This document shows, piece by piece, positions 8,897-17,150 of a stretch of 64,000 bases of DNA. Position numbers and translations under genes: made by a program. The number at the start of each line of letters is the position of its first letter. The stretch's first letter is position 1. The stretch comes from Desulfofundulus australicus DSM 11792. Lineage in GTDB: Bacteria; Bacillota; Desulfotomaculia; Desulfotomaculales; Desulfovirgulaceae. The DNA lies in NCBI RefSeq assembly GCF_900129285.1, contig NZ_FQUW01000004.1:62001-126000 (forward strand), given 5' to 3'. The notes beneath the pieces were generated by a model. That model saw nothing but the letters and a program-made list of their open reading frames with translations, ran no database searches and was not told the DNA's origin.

Positions 8897-10030
8897 TTAC
8901 AGGTAACCCAGGGGATTCACCGGCGACCCGTTGACCATGACGGTAAAATGCAGGTGCGGGCCGGTGGACAGCCCTGTACTGCCCACCCGGGCGATAACCT
9001 GCCCCCTGCTTACTTCCTGGCCGGTTGAAACCAGCTGGGCCGAAAGATGGGCGTAGATGGTGGTTACGCCCCCGCCATGATCGAGCATAACCACATTGCC
9101 GTAACCGCTCATGGTACCCACGTATATAACCGTTCCATCCTGGGCGGCCACCACCGGCGTACCTGTGGGAGCCGGGATATCAATGCCGTTATGCAGGCGC
9201 ACATAACCCAGTATCGGATGCGTGCGGGAACCAAAACCCGAAGAAATGGATGAGTAACCGGGTACCGGCCAGCTCATGGCCCCGCTGCCCCGGGGCGCCG
9301 AAGGGTGGCTGCGGGCCCTTTCCAGGGCGATCTGCCGCAGGATTTCCTGTTCCTGCGCCTTTAATCTTTCCGCTTCTTCCATGTGGCGGCTCAATTCCTG
9401 CTGCGCCTGGGCCAGGAGCAGTTTCTGCTGCCTCTGCCGCTCCACCAGTTCCTGACGGGCAGCCTGCTGCTCCCGCATGAGCGCCATAATGCGGTCCCGC
9501 CGCTCCTCCAGCCGGGCCTTCTTTGCGGCCACCTCTTCGCGCCGGGCCGTAAAATCAGCGACAATGGCCGCATCCCGGGCCGCCACCCGTTTCAAGAATT
9601 CATAACGGGTGACAAAGTCATTGAAGTCCCGGGCAGCCAGCAGAACTTCCAGGTAATCGACTTCTCCCCACTGGTAAATGCTCCTCAGGCGCTGCTTCAT
9701 CACCTGGCGGCTCTCTTCCAGCTTCTCCTCAGCCACGGCCAGCTCCTGCCGGGCCCGGTCGACCTCCTGCAGGGCCGCCTGCAGCTCCCGGTCCAGCTGG
9801 CGGATGCGCTGTTCCACAGCCATAATGGCCCGCTCCGAATCGGCCACCTGCTCGGCGTAACCGCGCACTTCCTGCCTGGAATCCTGCACCTTCTCCTGTT
9901 CCTGATAAAGTTTCTGCCTGGTCTCCTGCAGTTTATCCTGCAGGCTGGCCCCCTGGGCCAGACCTGCGAGGGTACCGGACAGGGCCAGAACTACCACCAG
10001 GGACATGATCTTGCCGGTGAAACCGTTCAA
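8897..10030 (-). CDS. EnvC-like murein hydrolase, M23 (LytM) peptidase with coiled coil
   Basis: An exported cell-wall hydrolase that probably acts with FtsEX. After a signal peptide ([17 protein letters not shown]) comes a long coiled coil (about residues 35-235) and a C-terminal M23 domain. Unlike E. coli EnvC, which has lost its zinc ligands, this domain keeps HNGID and HLHF, so it may cleave peptidoglycan itself. It follows ftsX with the stop and start nearly touching. The TTG at 10028-10030 is preferred because GGGGGG lies seven bases upstream, while the ATG at 10045 has no ribosome binding site. Confidence 0.9.
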   Translation of the reverse strand: MNGFTGKIMSLVVVLALSGTLAGLAQGASLQDKLQETRQKLYQEQEKVQDSRQEVRGYAEQVADSERAIMAVEQRIRQLDRELQAALQEVDRARQELAVAEEKLEESRQVMKQRLRSIYQWGEVDYLEVLLAARDFNDFVTRYEFLKRVAARDAAIVADFTARREEVAAKKARLEERRDRIMALMREQQAARQELVERQRQQKLLLAQAQQELSRHMEEAERLKAQEQEILRQIALERARSHPSAPRGSGAMSWPVPGYSSISSGFGSRTHPILGYVRLHNGIDIPAPTGTPVVAAQDGTVIYVGTMSGYGNVVMLDHGGGVTTIYAHLSAQLVSTGQEVSRGQVIARVGSTGLSTGPHLHFTVMVNGSPVNPLGYL

Positions 10031-10048
10031 GCCATTTCCCCCCATTAA

Positions 10049-10936
10049 CTAGACATTCAAAAAACGATGGATGGATATGGTACTGCCCAGGGCCCCTATA
10101 CCCAGCCCCAACCCCACCAGAGCTGCAAGCAACCTGAAGATCACCTGCCCGTCGGAAACCAGGGGGATAAAGGGCATCGCCCGGGCCATATGCTCCACCA
10201 GCGACAGGTAGCCGGTATACACCAGGGCTGCCGCCAGCAAAGAACCCAGCAGTCCCAGCACCATCCCTTCAATTAAAAAGGGAAAGCGCACAAACCAGTT
10301 GGTTGCCCCCAGGTACTTCATAATCCCTATTTCCCGGCGCCGGGCAAACACCGAAAGGCGGATGGTGGTGGAAATTAAAAATATGGCCGCGGCACCCACC
10401 AGGATCATGGCCCCCACTCCCACCACACGTATCCAGCGCGTCACCACTACCAGCCTTTCCACCAGGCCCTGGCCGTAGCGCACATCTTCCACCCCGTCCA
10501 GGGAGGAAATTTTCCGGGCCACTTCCACCACCTGATCGGCCCGCCTGGTTTTAATCCGGAAGGTATCCGGCAGGGGATTATCATCCTCCAGGCCGTCCAG
10601 GATATCCTGACGCGAACCGAAGCTCCGGCGCATTTCCTGTAAAGCCTCTTCTTTAGGGACAAACTGCACTTCAACCACGCCGGGAAGGAAGCGGATCTTA
10701 TCGTTTAACTCCCTGATTTCCTCCTGTTCGAGGCCGTCCTTTAAAAAGGCGCTGATCTCCACACTGGATTCCAGCTGGTCCGCAAGGCGGTCCGTATTCA
10801 CCACCACCAGCAGGGAACAGCCCAGTATAACCAGGGATATGGCCACCGTAGCCGCCGCAGCCAGGGACAGCCAGCCGTTGCGGAAGATGGATAAAAACGC
10901 CTCCCGGAAGTAGTAGGCGATTGTTCTAATCCTCAC
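10049..10936 (-). CDS. ftsX: Cell division ABC transporter permease FtsX
   Basis: FtsX couples FtsE ATP hydrolysis to extracellular murein hydrolases. There are four transmembrane segments, a large extracellular loop between TM1 and TM2 (about residues 50-160) and the permease motif with the RRREIGIMKYLGATNWFVRFPF coupling helix. The likely start is GTG at 10934-10936 ([14 protein letters not shown]), which overlaps the 3' end of ftsE by 11 bases and implies translational coupling. The neighbouring M23 peptidase is the probable partner. Confidence 0.95.
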   Translation of the reverse strand: MRIRTIAYYFREAFLSIFRNGWLSLAAAATVAISLVILGCSLLVVVNTDRLADQLESSVEISAFLKDGLEQEEIRELNDKIRFLPGVVEVQFVPKEEALQEMRRSFGSRQDILDGLEDDNPLPDTFRIKTRRADQVVEVARKISSLDGVEDVRYGQGLVERLVVVTRWIRVVGVGAMILVGAAAIFLISTTIRLSVFARRREIGIMKYLGATNWFVRFPFLIEGMVLGLLGSLLAAALVYTGYLSLVEHMARAMPFIPLVSDGQVIFRLLAALVGLGLGIGALGSTISIHRFLNV

Positions 10937-11612
10937 GGCTGTAACCCCCGCCTTCCTCGTCCCGGACAATCCGTCCCGACTCCAGGGCCACCACCCGCTT
11001 TTTCATGGCGTCCACAATCTCCCGGGCATGGGTGATCATGATGATGGTGGTTCCTGCTTTGTTGATCTGCTGAAACAACTCCATCAGTCCCCAGGAAGTT
11101 TCCGGGTCCAGGTTGCCGGTGGGCTCGTCAGCAATGAGAAGAACGGGGTTGTTCACAATAGCCCGGGCAATACCCACCCGCTGCTGCTCCCCTCCGGAAA
11201 GGTGGGCGGGCAGCATACCGGCCTTATCCTCCAGGCCAACCAGTTTAAGCACCTCCGGAACGCGCCTTTTGATATCCCGGGAAGAAGCCCCGGTCACCTC
11301 CAGGGCAAAGGCCACGTTTTCAAAAACCGTCTTCTGGGGCAGGAGCCGGAAGTCCTGAAAGACCATGCCTATCCTGCGGCGCAGGTAAGGTACTTCCCGG
11401 GAGCGCATGCGGGCCACATTCCTGCCGTTAAACAGGACCTGCCCCCGGGTGGGAAGCTCTTCCCGGAAAATGAGCCTGGTCAGGGTGGACTTGCCCGCCC
11501 CGCTGGGGCCAACCAGAAAAAGAAACTCTCCCTTTTTAATGTGCAGGTTTATATTATCCAGGGCCTTCACCCCGTTGGGGTAAACCTTGGTCACGCCGTA
11601 AAAACGGATCAT
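10926..11612 (-). CDS. ftsE: Cell division ABC transporter ATP-binding protein FtsE
   Basis: The ATPase of FtsEX. It has Walker [10 protein letters not shown], signature LSGGEQQR, Walker [14 protein letters not shown] and the switch His in MITHAREI. The start is ATG at 11610-11612 with GAGGTGG upstream; an in-frame GTG three codons earlier overlaps that site. It is the first gene of ftsE-ftsX-M23-ctpB-minJ, all on the minus strand. Confidence 0.96.
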   Translation of the reverse strand: MIRFYGVTKVYPNGVKALDNINLHIKKGEFLFLVGPSGAGKSTLTRLIFREELPTRGQVLFNGRNVARMRSREVPYLRRRIGMVFQDFRLLPQKTVFENVAFALEVTGASSRDIKRRVPEVLKLVGLEDKAGMLPAHLSGGEQQRVGIARAIVNNPVLLIADEPTGNLDPETSWGLMELFQQINKAGTTIIMITHAREIVDAMKKRVVALESGRIVRDEEGGGYSRED

Positions 11613-11782
11613 TAATGCCACCTCAGCTGCTTCGAAAACCAGATTTCCCCCATAATAACGCCCGGCTCAAGACAGGTGCTGCCGGACCAAACAGGGACCA
11701 CAAAAATTGGGGATACTTCAGCTTTTTTGTATACACTTCGACAACCTCTCCAGAAGTCCTCCTGAAAAACCAGAAAAAAACA

Positions 11783-11815
11783 GGCAACCCCTCCCCGTAA
11801 AAGAGGGGTTGCCCG
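11783..11815 (-). terminator. Intrinsic terminator, downstream copy
   Basis: On the minus strand GCAACCCCTC and GAGGGGTTGC form a stem with a short loop, followed by CTGTTTTTTTC. It is a near-duplicate of the hairpin at 11929-11960; the two bracket the half repeat element at 11820-11919. Confidence 0.75.
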
Positions 11816-11819
11816 GGAA

Positions 11820-11919
11820 CAGGTGTGAATGTGGCCGGTACCCGCCGAAGACCGGAGACGAGGCCTTTTGGCCCGGACAGCGAAACGACCTGGAGAGCAA
11901 CGAATAAAACCAGGGCACA
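11820..11919. repeat. MITE-like intergenic element, copy B (truncated half copy)
   Basis: This stretch matches one half of copies A and C, in opposite orientation: it starts at the internal CAGGTGTGAATGTGGCC and ends in the terminal repeat TAAAACCAGGGCACA at 11905-11919. The half with the CCGCGGACA hairpin and the other terminal repeat is missing. Substitutions (GGAGACGAGGCC for GGAGCCGGGGCC) show it is older or less constrained. With the two terminators it accounts for most of the gene-free stretch 11613-11972. Confidence 0.75.
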
Positions 11920-11928
11920 CAGACTGGG

Positions 11929-11960
11929 GTAACCCCTCCCCGCAAGAGAGGGGTTGCCCG
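11929..11960 (-). terminator. Intrinsic terminator of the transketolase operon, upstream copy
   Basis: On the minus strand AACCCCTC pairs with GAGGGGTT just after the stop of the transketolase C-terminal gene (11973). No T tract follows; the second copy of the hairpin at 11783-11815 supplies one. Confidence 0.6.
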
Positions 11961-11972
11961 GGAATGTGATAT

Positions 11973-12914
11973 TTACCTGCCCTTTCTCTTCACGGCCTCC
12001 CGCACCCTGGCCGTCAGGTGTGCGGCGGTCAGTCCATACTTTTCCAGCAGCTCTTCCGGTCGGCCCGACTCGCCGAAAACATCGGGTATACCCAGCCGGT
12101 AGACGGGCACGGGATGGTGGGTACAGACGGTTTCCGCAACTGCCCCGCCCAGGCCGCCAATGATGGAATGCTCCTCGGCGGTAACAATGACACCCGTCTC
12201 GCGGGCGGCCGCAATCACCGTCTCCTCATCCAGCGGCTTGATGGTATGCATATTGATCACCCGCACCCCGATGCCCTCCTGCTCCAGCAGGCCGGCAGCC
12301 TCCAGGGCGGTGGCCACCATAATGCCGGTGGCAATGATGGTGGCGTCATTGCCCTCCCGCATGATCACCGCCCGGCCGGGCTCAAAATGAAAATCGTCCC
12401 CGTGCAGTACGGGCACCCCCGGCCGCCCCAGGCGGATGTAAACCGGTCCCCGGATCTGCGCCGCCGCCCGCACCGCCGCCCGGGTTTCCACCGCGTCGGC
12501 GGGAACAAACACGGTCATATTGGGCAGGGAGCGCATCAGGGCTATGTCCTCCACCGACTGGTGGGAACCGCCGTCCTCCCCGACGGTGATGCCGGCGTGG
12601 CTGGCGGCAATCTTCACGTTGAGCCGCGAGTAGGCCACGCTGTTACGGATTATCTCAAAGGCCCGGCCGGTGGCAAAGATGGCAAAGGTGCTGCAGAAAG
12701 GGATTTTCCCGGCTGCAGCCAGGCCGGCGGCCGTTCCCACCATGTTCTGTTCGGCTATACCCATGTCGAAGAAGCGTTCCGGGAAGTGCCTGGCAAACTC
12801 AATGGTTTTGGTGGATTTGGCCAGGTCCGCATCCAGCACCACCACGTCTGGATTTTCCCGCCCCAGCTCCACCAGGGCCTTGCCATAGGCATCCCGGGTG
12901 GCAATCTTTGTCAT
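11973..12914 (-). CDS. Transketolase, C-terminal subunit
   Basis: Transketolase moves two-carbon units between sugar phosphates in the non-oxidative pentose phosphate pathway. Many clostridia and archaea encode it as two proteins; this 313-residue one carries the pyrimidine-binding domain (GIAEQNMVGTAAGLAAAGKIPFCSTFA, including the catalytic Glu) and the C-terminal domain (MHTIKPLDEETVIAAARETG...EEHSIIGGLG). It lies 20 bases after the N-terminal subunit gene. A DXS-like synthase is ruled out by the matching split partner. Confidence 0.94.
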   Translation of the reverse strand: MTKIATRDAYGKALVELGRENPDVVVLDADLAKSTKTIEFARHFPERFFDMGIAEQNMVGTAAGLAAAGKIPFCSTFAIFATGRAFEIIRNSVAYSRLNVKIAASHAGITVGEDGGSHQSVEDIALMRSLPNMTVFVPADAVETRAAVRAAAQIRGPVYIRLGRPGVPVLHGDDFHFEPGRAVIMREGNDATIIATGIMVATALEAAGLLEQEGIGVRVINMHTIKPLDEETVIAAARETGVIVTAEEHSIIGGLGGAVAETVCTHHPVPVYRLGIPDVFGESGRPEELLEKYGLTAAHLTARVREAVKRKGR

Positions 12915-12934
12915 GAAGATTCAAGCCCCCTTTT

Positions 12935-13753
12935 TTAAGCCAGCTCGGCCAGGGCCCTCTCCACCTCTTCGGGCTTCGGGGCCACGCCGTGCCATTCCAC
13001 CATGTTTTCCATAAAAGATATTCCCTTGCCCTTCACCGTTCTGGCCACGATCATCTGGGGTTGGCCCCGCACGGCCCGGGCCCTTTCCACCGCCCGGAGA
13101 ATTTCCTCCATGTTATGCCCGTCAATCACCTGCACATCCCAGCCAAAGGCACGCCATTTTTCCGCCACCGGCTCCACCGACATGACTTTGGAAACGGGCC
13201 CGTCGATTTGCAGGCCGTTGAAGTCCAGAAAGGCGGTCACGTTATCCAGCCGGTAGTGGGCCGCCGCCATGGCCGCCTCCCAGACCATGCCCTCCTGAAT
13301 CTCCCCATCGCCTAACAGGACGTAAACCCGGTAGTCACGGCCATCCAGCCTGGCTGCCAGGGCCATCCCGTTGGCGGCGGACAGCCCCTGGCCCAGGGAA
13401 CCTGTGGAAAATTCCACTCCCGGCAACTTTTTCATATCCGGGTGCCCCTGCAGGGGGCTGCCGAGGCGGCGCAATGTAAGGAGTTCCTCCACAGGGAAGA
13501 ACCCCCTTTCCGCCAGGGCTGCATAAAGCAGGGGTGCGGCATGCCCCTTGGAAAGGACAAAGCGGTCCCTGTCCGGCCAGCGGGGATTCTGCGGGTCAAG
13601 GCGCATCACCGCAAAATACAGGGCGGTTACAATGTCGGCGCCGGATAAAGAGCCGCCTGGGTGCCCCGAACCGGCAGCGCCGGTCATACGGATGATGTGC
13701 CGGCGTATTTCCCGGGCCCTCTCTTCCAGCCTCTTGATTTTTTCCCCTTCCAT
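12935..13753 (-). CDS. Transketolase, N-terminal (TPP-binding) subunit
   Basis: The partner of the preceding gene product, it binds the diphosphate of thiamine diphosphate through [22 protein letters not shown]...FNG, the classic GDG-x-N motif. The substrate-entry signature [20 protein letters not shown] near residue 30 is also present. The length of about 272 residues is normal for split enzymes. ATG at 13751-13753 is chosen, with GGGAG eight bases upstream; a GTG three codons earlier overlaps that site. Confidence 0.95.
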   Translation of the reverse strand: MEGEKIKRLEERAREIRRHIIRMTGAAGSGHPGGSLSGADIVTALYFAVMRLDPQNPRWPDRDRFVLSKGHAAPLLYAALAERGFFPVEELLTLRRLGSPLQGHPDMKKLPGVEFSTGSLGQGLSAANGMALAARLDGRDYRVYVLLGDGEIQEGMVWEAAMAAAHYRLDNVTAFLDFNGLQIDGPVSKVMSVEPVAEKWRAFGWDVQVIDGHNMEEILRAVERARAVRGQPQMIVARTVKGKGISFMENMVEWHGVAPKPEEVERALAELA

Positions 13754-13790
13754 TTCAAACACTCCCTGACAATGAAGAATTTATTGGAAA

Positions 13791-14642
13791 TCACGATTCC
13801 TGCCACTGTTTGAATCCTTCTCCCAGCACCTCGTGCACATCGGCCAGGATGACAAAGGCCTTGCGGTCCACCTGGTAGATCAGATCCTTCAGCCGGGTCA
13901 CCTCGGAGCGGTTGACCACCACCAGCAGGACGTCCCGCTCCCTGCCGGTGTACATACCCCGCCCCTTTAAAGCCGTAGCCCCGCGGTTGAGTTCCCGCAG
14001 AACCACGCCGGCAATTTCATCCGCCCTCTGGGAGATAATGAAGAAGGCCTTGGTATAACTGATCCCCTCCTGCACCAGGTCGATAAGCCAGGCGGTGACA
14101 AAAATGGTAATCAGGGCGTACATGGCCAGCTCCCAGGATTTAAAGGTAAACCCCGCAAAAAGAACCACCAGCCCATCGACCAGGAAAAGGAGCTGGCCCA
14201 CGTTGGCACCGGTATAGGTACGCAGGATGGCGGCAGCCAGGTCCGTACCCCCGGTGGTGCCCCGGTAGCGAAAAACCAGACCCAGCCCCAGGCCGGTGAG
14301 CACCCCGCCAAAGATGCTGGCCAGCAGGGGGTCATGGGTGGGCACGGGAAGATAGGGAGCCAGGGCGTCCACCACCAGGGAAAGGCTGATGGTACCGTAA
14401 AGGGAGCGGAAGCCAAACTTCAGGCCCAGCCGGTAAATGCCCATGGCGAAAAGGGGGACGTTCAACGCCAGCATGGTCATTCCCACGGGAGCCCCGAGCA
14501 GGTGATGGATGACCGTGGCCAGGCCGCTTACCCCCCCGGCGGCAATTTTATTGGGCACCAGAAAGAGATCCAGGCCGAGGGCGGTCAGGACCACCCCCAG
14601 CGTCACCCCCAAAAATTCGCTAAGAATGGCCATGGAAAACAT
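13791..14642 (-). CDS. YitT-family membrane protein (DUF161/DUF2179)
   Basis: The 283-residue protein has five or six transmembrane helices in its first 190 residues, with family signatures KIAAGGVSGLATVIHHLLG and GLGLGLVFRYRGTTGGTDLAAAIL, followed by a soluble DUF2179 domain (VLLVVVNRSEVTRLKDLIYQVDRKAFVILADVHEVLGEGF). The function is not established for the family. Its upstream region contains two strong secondary structures described separately. Confidence 0.9.
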   Translation of the reverse strand: MFSMAILSEFLGVTLGVVLTALGLDLFLVPNKIAAGGVSGLATVIHHLLGAPVGMTMLALNVPLFAMGIYRLGLKFGFRSLYGTISLSLVVDALAPYLPVPTHDPLLASIFGGVLTGLGLGLVFRYRGTTGGTDLAAAILRTYTGANVGQLLFLVDGLVVLFAGFTFKSWELAMYALITIFVTAWLIDLVQEGISYTKAFFIISQRADEIAGVVLRELNRGATALKGRGMYTGRERDVLLVVVNRSEVTRLKDLIYQVDRKAFVILADVHEVLGEGFKQWQES

Positions 14643-14662
14643 CCATCTCCATGAAAAATGAA

Positions 14663-14723
14663 ATAGGGCCGGTTAACGACAAAGCAGGCCAGGATTATGT
14701 TAACCAGAATCAGGCGGCCCTAT
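14663..14723 (-). promoter_or_regulatory. Stem-loop in the leader of the yitT-family gene
   Basis: Two nested arms pair: ATAGGGCCG (14663-14671) with CGGCCCTAT (14715-14723), and GGTTAAC (14671-14677) with GTTAACC (14699-14705). It sits 20 bases before the start codon at 14642. It could be an attenuator or a structured 5' leader; no known riboswitch fold was recognised. Confidence 0.4.
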
Positions 14724-14787
14724 CATAAACACAGGATATAATTATTCTCAACCCGGAAACGGAATCCTGCATGGTTCAACAAAAAGT

Positions 14788-14949
14788 TCAGGGTTTTGCG
14801 GGGTATCTTTTCTTCCCCGTGATCGTGCCGCTGTTCCTTTCGGGAAAATTCTGGGTCGTGAGGCCGGACACTTTAAATGGGGGAGGAAAGTAAAGGCTGA
14901 GGATCCCGCGAACTTTTCCCCTGTGGTAAAGATTGCGCGTTTTAATCAT
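14788..14949 (-). CDS. Possible 53-residue small protein
   Basis: An open frame starting ATG at 14947-14949 with GGGAGGTG six bases upstream. The product is basic and has no recognised family. Its ribosome binding site is buried in the 3' arm of a 12-bp hairpin (14957-14990), so translation would be blocked when the hairpin forms. Lack of homology evidence and a composition like the surrounding non-coding DNA make it doubtful. Otherwise the stretch 14643-15157 holds only the two stem-loops. Confidence 0.22.
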   Translation of the reverse strand: MIKTRNLYHRGKVRGILSLYFPPPFKVSGLTTQNFPERNSGTITGKKRYPAKP

Positions 14950-14956
14950 AAAAAAC

Positions 14957-14990
14957 ACCTCCCGGCAGTAGGGTGGCCTGCCGGGGAGGT
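14957..14990 (-). promoter_or_regulatory. Strong hairpin followed by T6 (terminator or RBS-sequestering)
   Basis: ACCTCCCGGCAG and CTGCCGGGGAGGT pair with one bulged G; on the minus strand GTTTTTT follows. It looks like an intrinsic terminator, but no minus-strand gene lies just upstream, so it may act on a leader transcript. Confidence 0.5.
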
Positions 14991-15157
14991 TATTATTTGA
15001 GGTAAACGGAAGAACATTTTGTGAAATTTTCGCCTTTCCCCCTGCAGCATTAAGTATATGGAAATGACGATTTAACGCCGGTTTGTTGAAATGCCGCCGG
15101 ACCGGGTATACGATGTTTATTAACAATCAAAGTAAACACCGGAGGGAGGTTTGGCCA

Positions 15158-15634
15158 ATGCTCCAGCGGACGGCTAAAGATATTATGGTCCCCATTTCCA
15201 ATTATGCCACTGTCAATGCCGACGATAGTTTAAAACAGGCCCTGGAAGTATTTGAGAATGCGGCATCCAGAGGTTACCGCACCCTGCTAGTTTTAAACGG
15301 GCAGGGCAACATTACAGGCTTTTTAACCACCAGAACAATCCTTAAAGCCCTGGCCGCCTACGGCGTAGAAGAAGATATCTGGACTACAGATAGCTGGGGA
15401 ACCTTCTTTTTACGCATCGAAAGGGAGCGGCTCAAAAACACGAAAGTAAAAAAAATCATGCGGCCTGTCGTCCAGGTTTACGTCGACGAAAATACCCCTG
15501 TTCAAGAGGTGGCACGGGTCATTCTGGCCAATCAGGTAAACCATATCCCCGTCCTTGACAGGGAGCGCAGGGTCACCGGTATAGTCCGCACCATAGATAT
15601 ACTAGATGTTCTGGCCAAATTTCTAAGGAATTAA
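15158..15634 (+). CDS. CBS-domain-pair protein
   Basis: A 158-residue stand-alone CBS pair (Bateman module): CBS1 at about residues 5-60 (DIMVPISNYATVNADDSLKQALEVF) and CBS2 at about 95-155 (IMRPVVQVYVDENTPVQEVARVIL...HIPVLDRERRVTGIVRTIDIL). Such modules bind adenosine nucleotides and sense energy state. ATG at 15158 is chosen because GGAGGGAGG lies seven bases before it; the longer frame from 15083 has no ribosome binding site. It is followed by a remnant of an amidohydrolase gene. Confidence 0.88.
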   Translation: MLQRTAKDIMVPISNYATVNADDSLKQALEVFENAASRGYRTLLVLNGQGNITGFLTTRTILKALAAYGVEEDIWTTDSWGTFFLRIERERLKNTKVKKIMRPVVQVYVDENTPVQEVARVILANQVNHIPVLDRERRVTGIVRTIDILDVLAKFLRN

Positions 15635-15766
15635 AACAGCAGCCAGGGGATCAACCTTCTGGGGCGCATTGAACCGGGGCGGCCCGCCTTCCTGGTGGCC
15701 GTGGAAGGTAACCCCTGGGAGGATATCAACGCCCCTACAGGCAAAATATGTATTCCGGTCCGTTGA
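15635..15766 (+). pseudogene. Amidohydrolase C-terminal remnant
   Basis: Directly after the CBS gene stop, one plus-strand frame reads LLGRIEPGRPAFLVAVEGNP and WEDI before stopping at 15764-15766. This closely matches the C-terminus of imidazolonepropionase-like amidohydrolases (usual form 'LG.iepGk.ADLVvv.gdPl.di'). The rest of the gene is absent and there is no start, so it is a decayed fragment. The Asp usual in the ADL position is Phe here. Confidence 0.6.
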
Positions 15767-15841
15767 TTTCCCCGGAAAAAGAGGATATACTTTCCATAAA
15801 GATATGACGAACACTGTACCGGTTATGGAGGAAGACACGCA

Positions 15842-16276
15842 ATGAAACTATCTATAAATAAAAATAAACTGCGACAAAAGGCGGCGGACATCCGTCAGGC
15901 CTTGAGCAGGCTTACGCCGGTGACGAAGCTCACCATGGAGGAGTTTTTAGCTGACGAGCAAAGGGTGGCCGCAAGCAAGTATTACCTGATTGTGGCCACC
16001 GAAGCGGCCATTGATATCTGTAACCATCTGGTTGCCCGGCTCACCGGCAGGGCTCCCAACTCCTATGCCGATTGTTTCAACATTTTATCCGGGGAGCATT
16101 TTTTAAGTCCTCCGCTGGCCGAACGCTTGATCCAGATGGCAAAGTTCCGCAACCTGTTAATCCACCGTTACGGCGACATTGATGATAGCAAGGTCTACCA
16201 TATCATTTGCAACAACCTGGATGATCTGGAACTATACCTGGCTGAAATTGCAGCCATGGTAAAATGCGAGCTCTGA
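15842..16276 (+). CDS. hepT: HEPN-domain toxin (HepT-like, DUF86)
   Basis: The 144-residue all-helical protein has the HEPN RNase signature R-x4-H at R103-H108 (RNLLIHRY). HepT toxins cleave or bind RNA and are silenced by the cognate MNT nucleotidyltransferase, which AMPylates the Tyr next to the motif; Tyr110 is present. The mntA-type gene begins 22 bases downstream. GGAGGA upstream of the ATG acts as ribosome binding site. Toxin-first order is common for this family. Confidence 0.88.
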   Translation: MKLSINKNKLRQKAADIRQALSRLTPVTKLTMEEFLADEQRVAASKYYLIVATEAAIDICNHLVARLTGRAPNSYADCFNILSGEHFLSPPLAERLIQMAKFRNLLIHRYGDIDDSKVYHIICNNLDDLELYLAEIAAMVKCEL

Positions 16277-16298
16277 CCATCCCGAAAGGAATGGTTTT

Positions 16299-16748
16299 AT
16301 GTACAGGCGACTTTCCCTGCCGGAAAAGGAACGCCCATCGATTTGCCAGCTGGCCGCCCGCCTGCTGGCTAAAAGAAAAGAAATTATCTTCGCCTATGCC
16401 TTTGGTTCTTTTCTGGAAGAAGCTGCCTTCCGGGATATTGACATAGGAGTATATTTGCAAAAAGATACCATCCCCCGGGAAAAAGCTCTCGAATACGAAC
16501 TTTCCCTGGGCGCGGAACTGGAGCGGGAAATACATTACCCGGTGGATATAAAGGTGTTAAATTATGCTCCCGTAACCCTGTGCCATTCGGTTACCGGCGG
16601 CAAGGTGCTTTTCAGCCACGACGACGAGGTGCGGTATGAATGGGTGGAAAAGACCTGGGATGTGTACCTCGACATGCAGTATTTTTTACGCAATTCCCTG
16701 CGGGATTTGTTGCTATCACCGGGACAGCCGGACCGGAAAAGGAAGTGA
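16299..16748 (+). CDS. mntA: MNT-type nucleotidyltransferase antitoxin (MntA-like)
   Basis: A 149-residue minimal nucleotidyltransferase with the catalytic pattern GSF-x8-D-x-D (G36-S37, D46, D48). In the HEPN/MNT system it transfers AMP to the toxin. It follows the HEPN gene closely and is followed by a terminator hairpin. Its last ~65 bases and that terminator are repeated at 18153-18256, as a relic of a second copy. Confidence 0.88.
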   Translation: MYRRLSLPEKERPSICQLAARLLAKRKEIIFAYAFGSFLEEAAFRDIDIGVYLQKDTIPREKALEYELSLGAELEREIHYPVDIKVLNYAPVTLCHSVTGGKVLFSHDDEVRYEWVEKTWDVYLDMQYFLRNSLRDLLLSPGQPDRKRK

Positions 16749-16786
16749 ACAGCCCGGCTGTTCCAGACCGGGCTGTTGTTACGCTA
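16684..16786 (+). repeat. Direct repeat, left copy (mntA 3' end plus terminator)
   Basis: About 100 bases covering the end of mntA, its stop and the terminator recur with about 85-90% identity at 18153-18256 in the same orientation. Shared landmarks are TTCCCTGCGGGATTTGTTGC and GGAAGTGAACAGCCCGGCTG. The two copies bracket the small membrane gene and the second, oppositely oriented HEPN/MNT pair. Confidence 0.8.
16750..16775 (+). terminator. Intrinsic terminator after mntA
   Basis: CAGCCCGG pairs with CCGGGCTG around a short loop, followed by TTGTTACG. It starts just past the mntA stop codon. Confidence 0.7.
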
Positions 16787-16801
16787 ACTAAAAAAAGAAG
16801 G

Positions 16802-17113
16802 ATGTGCTTGATTATGGGTTTGGGAACTCTTTTTCTTCTTGGTTCAATAATAACGGCTTCTTATGGGATTATTAAAAAATCCCTGCCATGGTATATACTG
16901 AGCTGTGTTATATACTACCCCTGGATATATTATTTGGGGAATTTACCTGCATTTTATTATATACCATTTTTTGAAATTGTATTAGTAGTTTTGTACTTAC
17001 TCCCTGTTATAGCAATTAAACTAAACAAAGGGGCACTTGCCTGGATAATTTGGGGTCTCGTGTTACCAATGCCGATATGGGCTCTGATTTATATTAACGT
17101 AACCAGAAGTTAA
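16802..17113 (+). CDS. Small integral membrane protein, AT-rich
   Basis: A protein of up to 103 residues with three or four hydrophobic helices and a basic end (INVTRS). No family was recognised. The gene is clearly richer in A and T than its neighbours, uses codons such as ATA and TTA that are rare in the window, and lies between the two direct-repeat copies, which suggests acquisition by transfer. ATG at 16802 follows GAAGG too closely; ATG at 16814 has GAAGGA at about ten bases and may be the true start. Confidence 0.5.
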   Translation: MCLIMGLGTLFLLGSIITASYGIIKKSLPWYILSCVIYYPWIYYLGNLPAFYYIPFFEIVLVVLYLLPVIAIKLNKGALAWIIWGLVLPMPIWALIYINVTRS

Positions 17114-17150
17114 TAAAGCTCGTAACGGGGAGGCCAGTCCCTCTTTTTCT

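Noticed and set aside
11612-11920. Open frames with similar peptides (containing CECGRYPPKTG) in all three repeat copies
   Set aside because: The peptide similarity only reflects DNA identity of the element. The frames differ in ends and continue into unrelated sequence, as in the false N-terminal extension of tilS.
11973-13753. Split transketolase as a broken gene
   Set aside because: Two-gene transketolases are normal in clostridia and archaea; both halves have their own ribosome binding sites.
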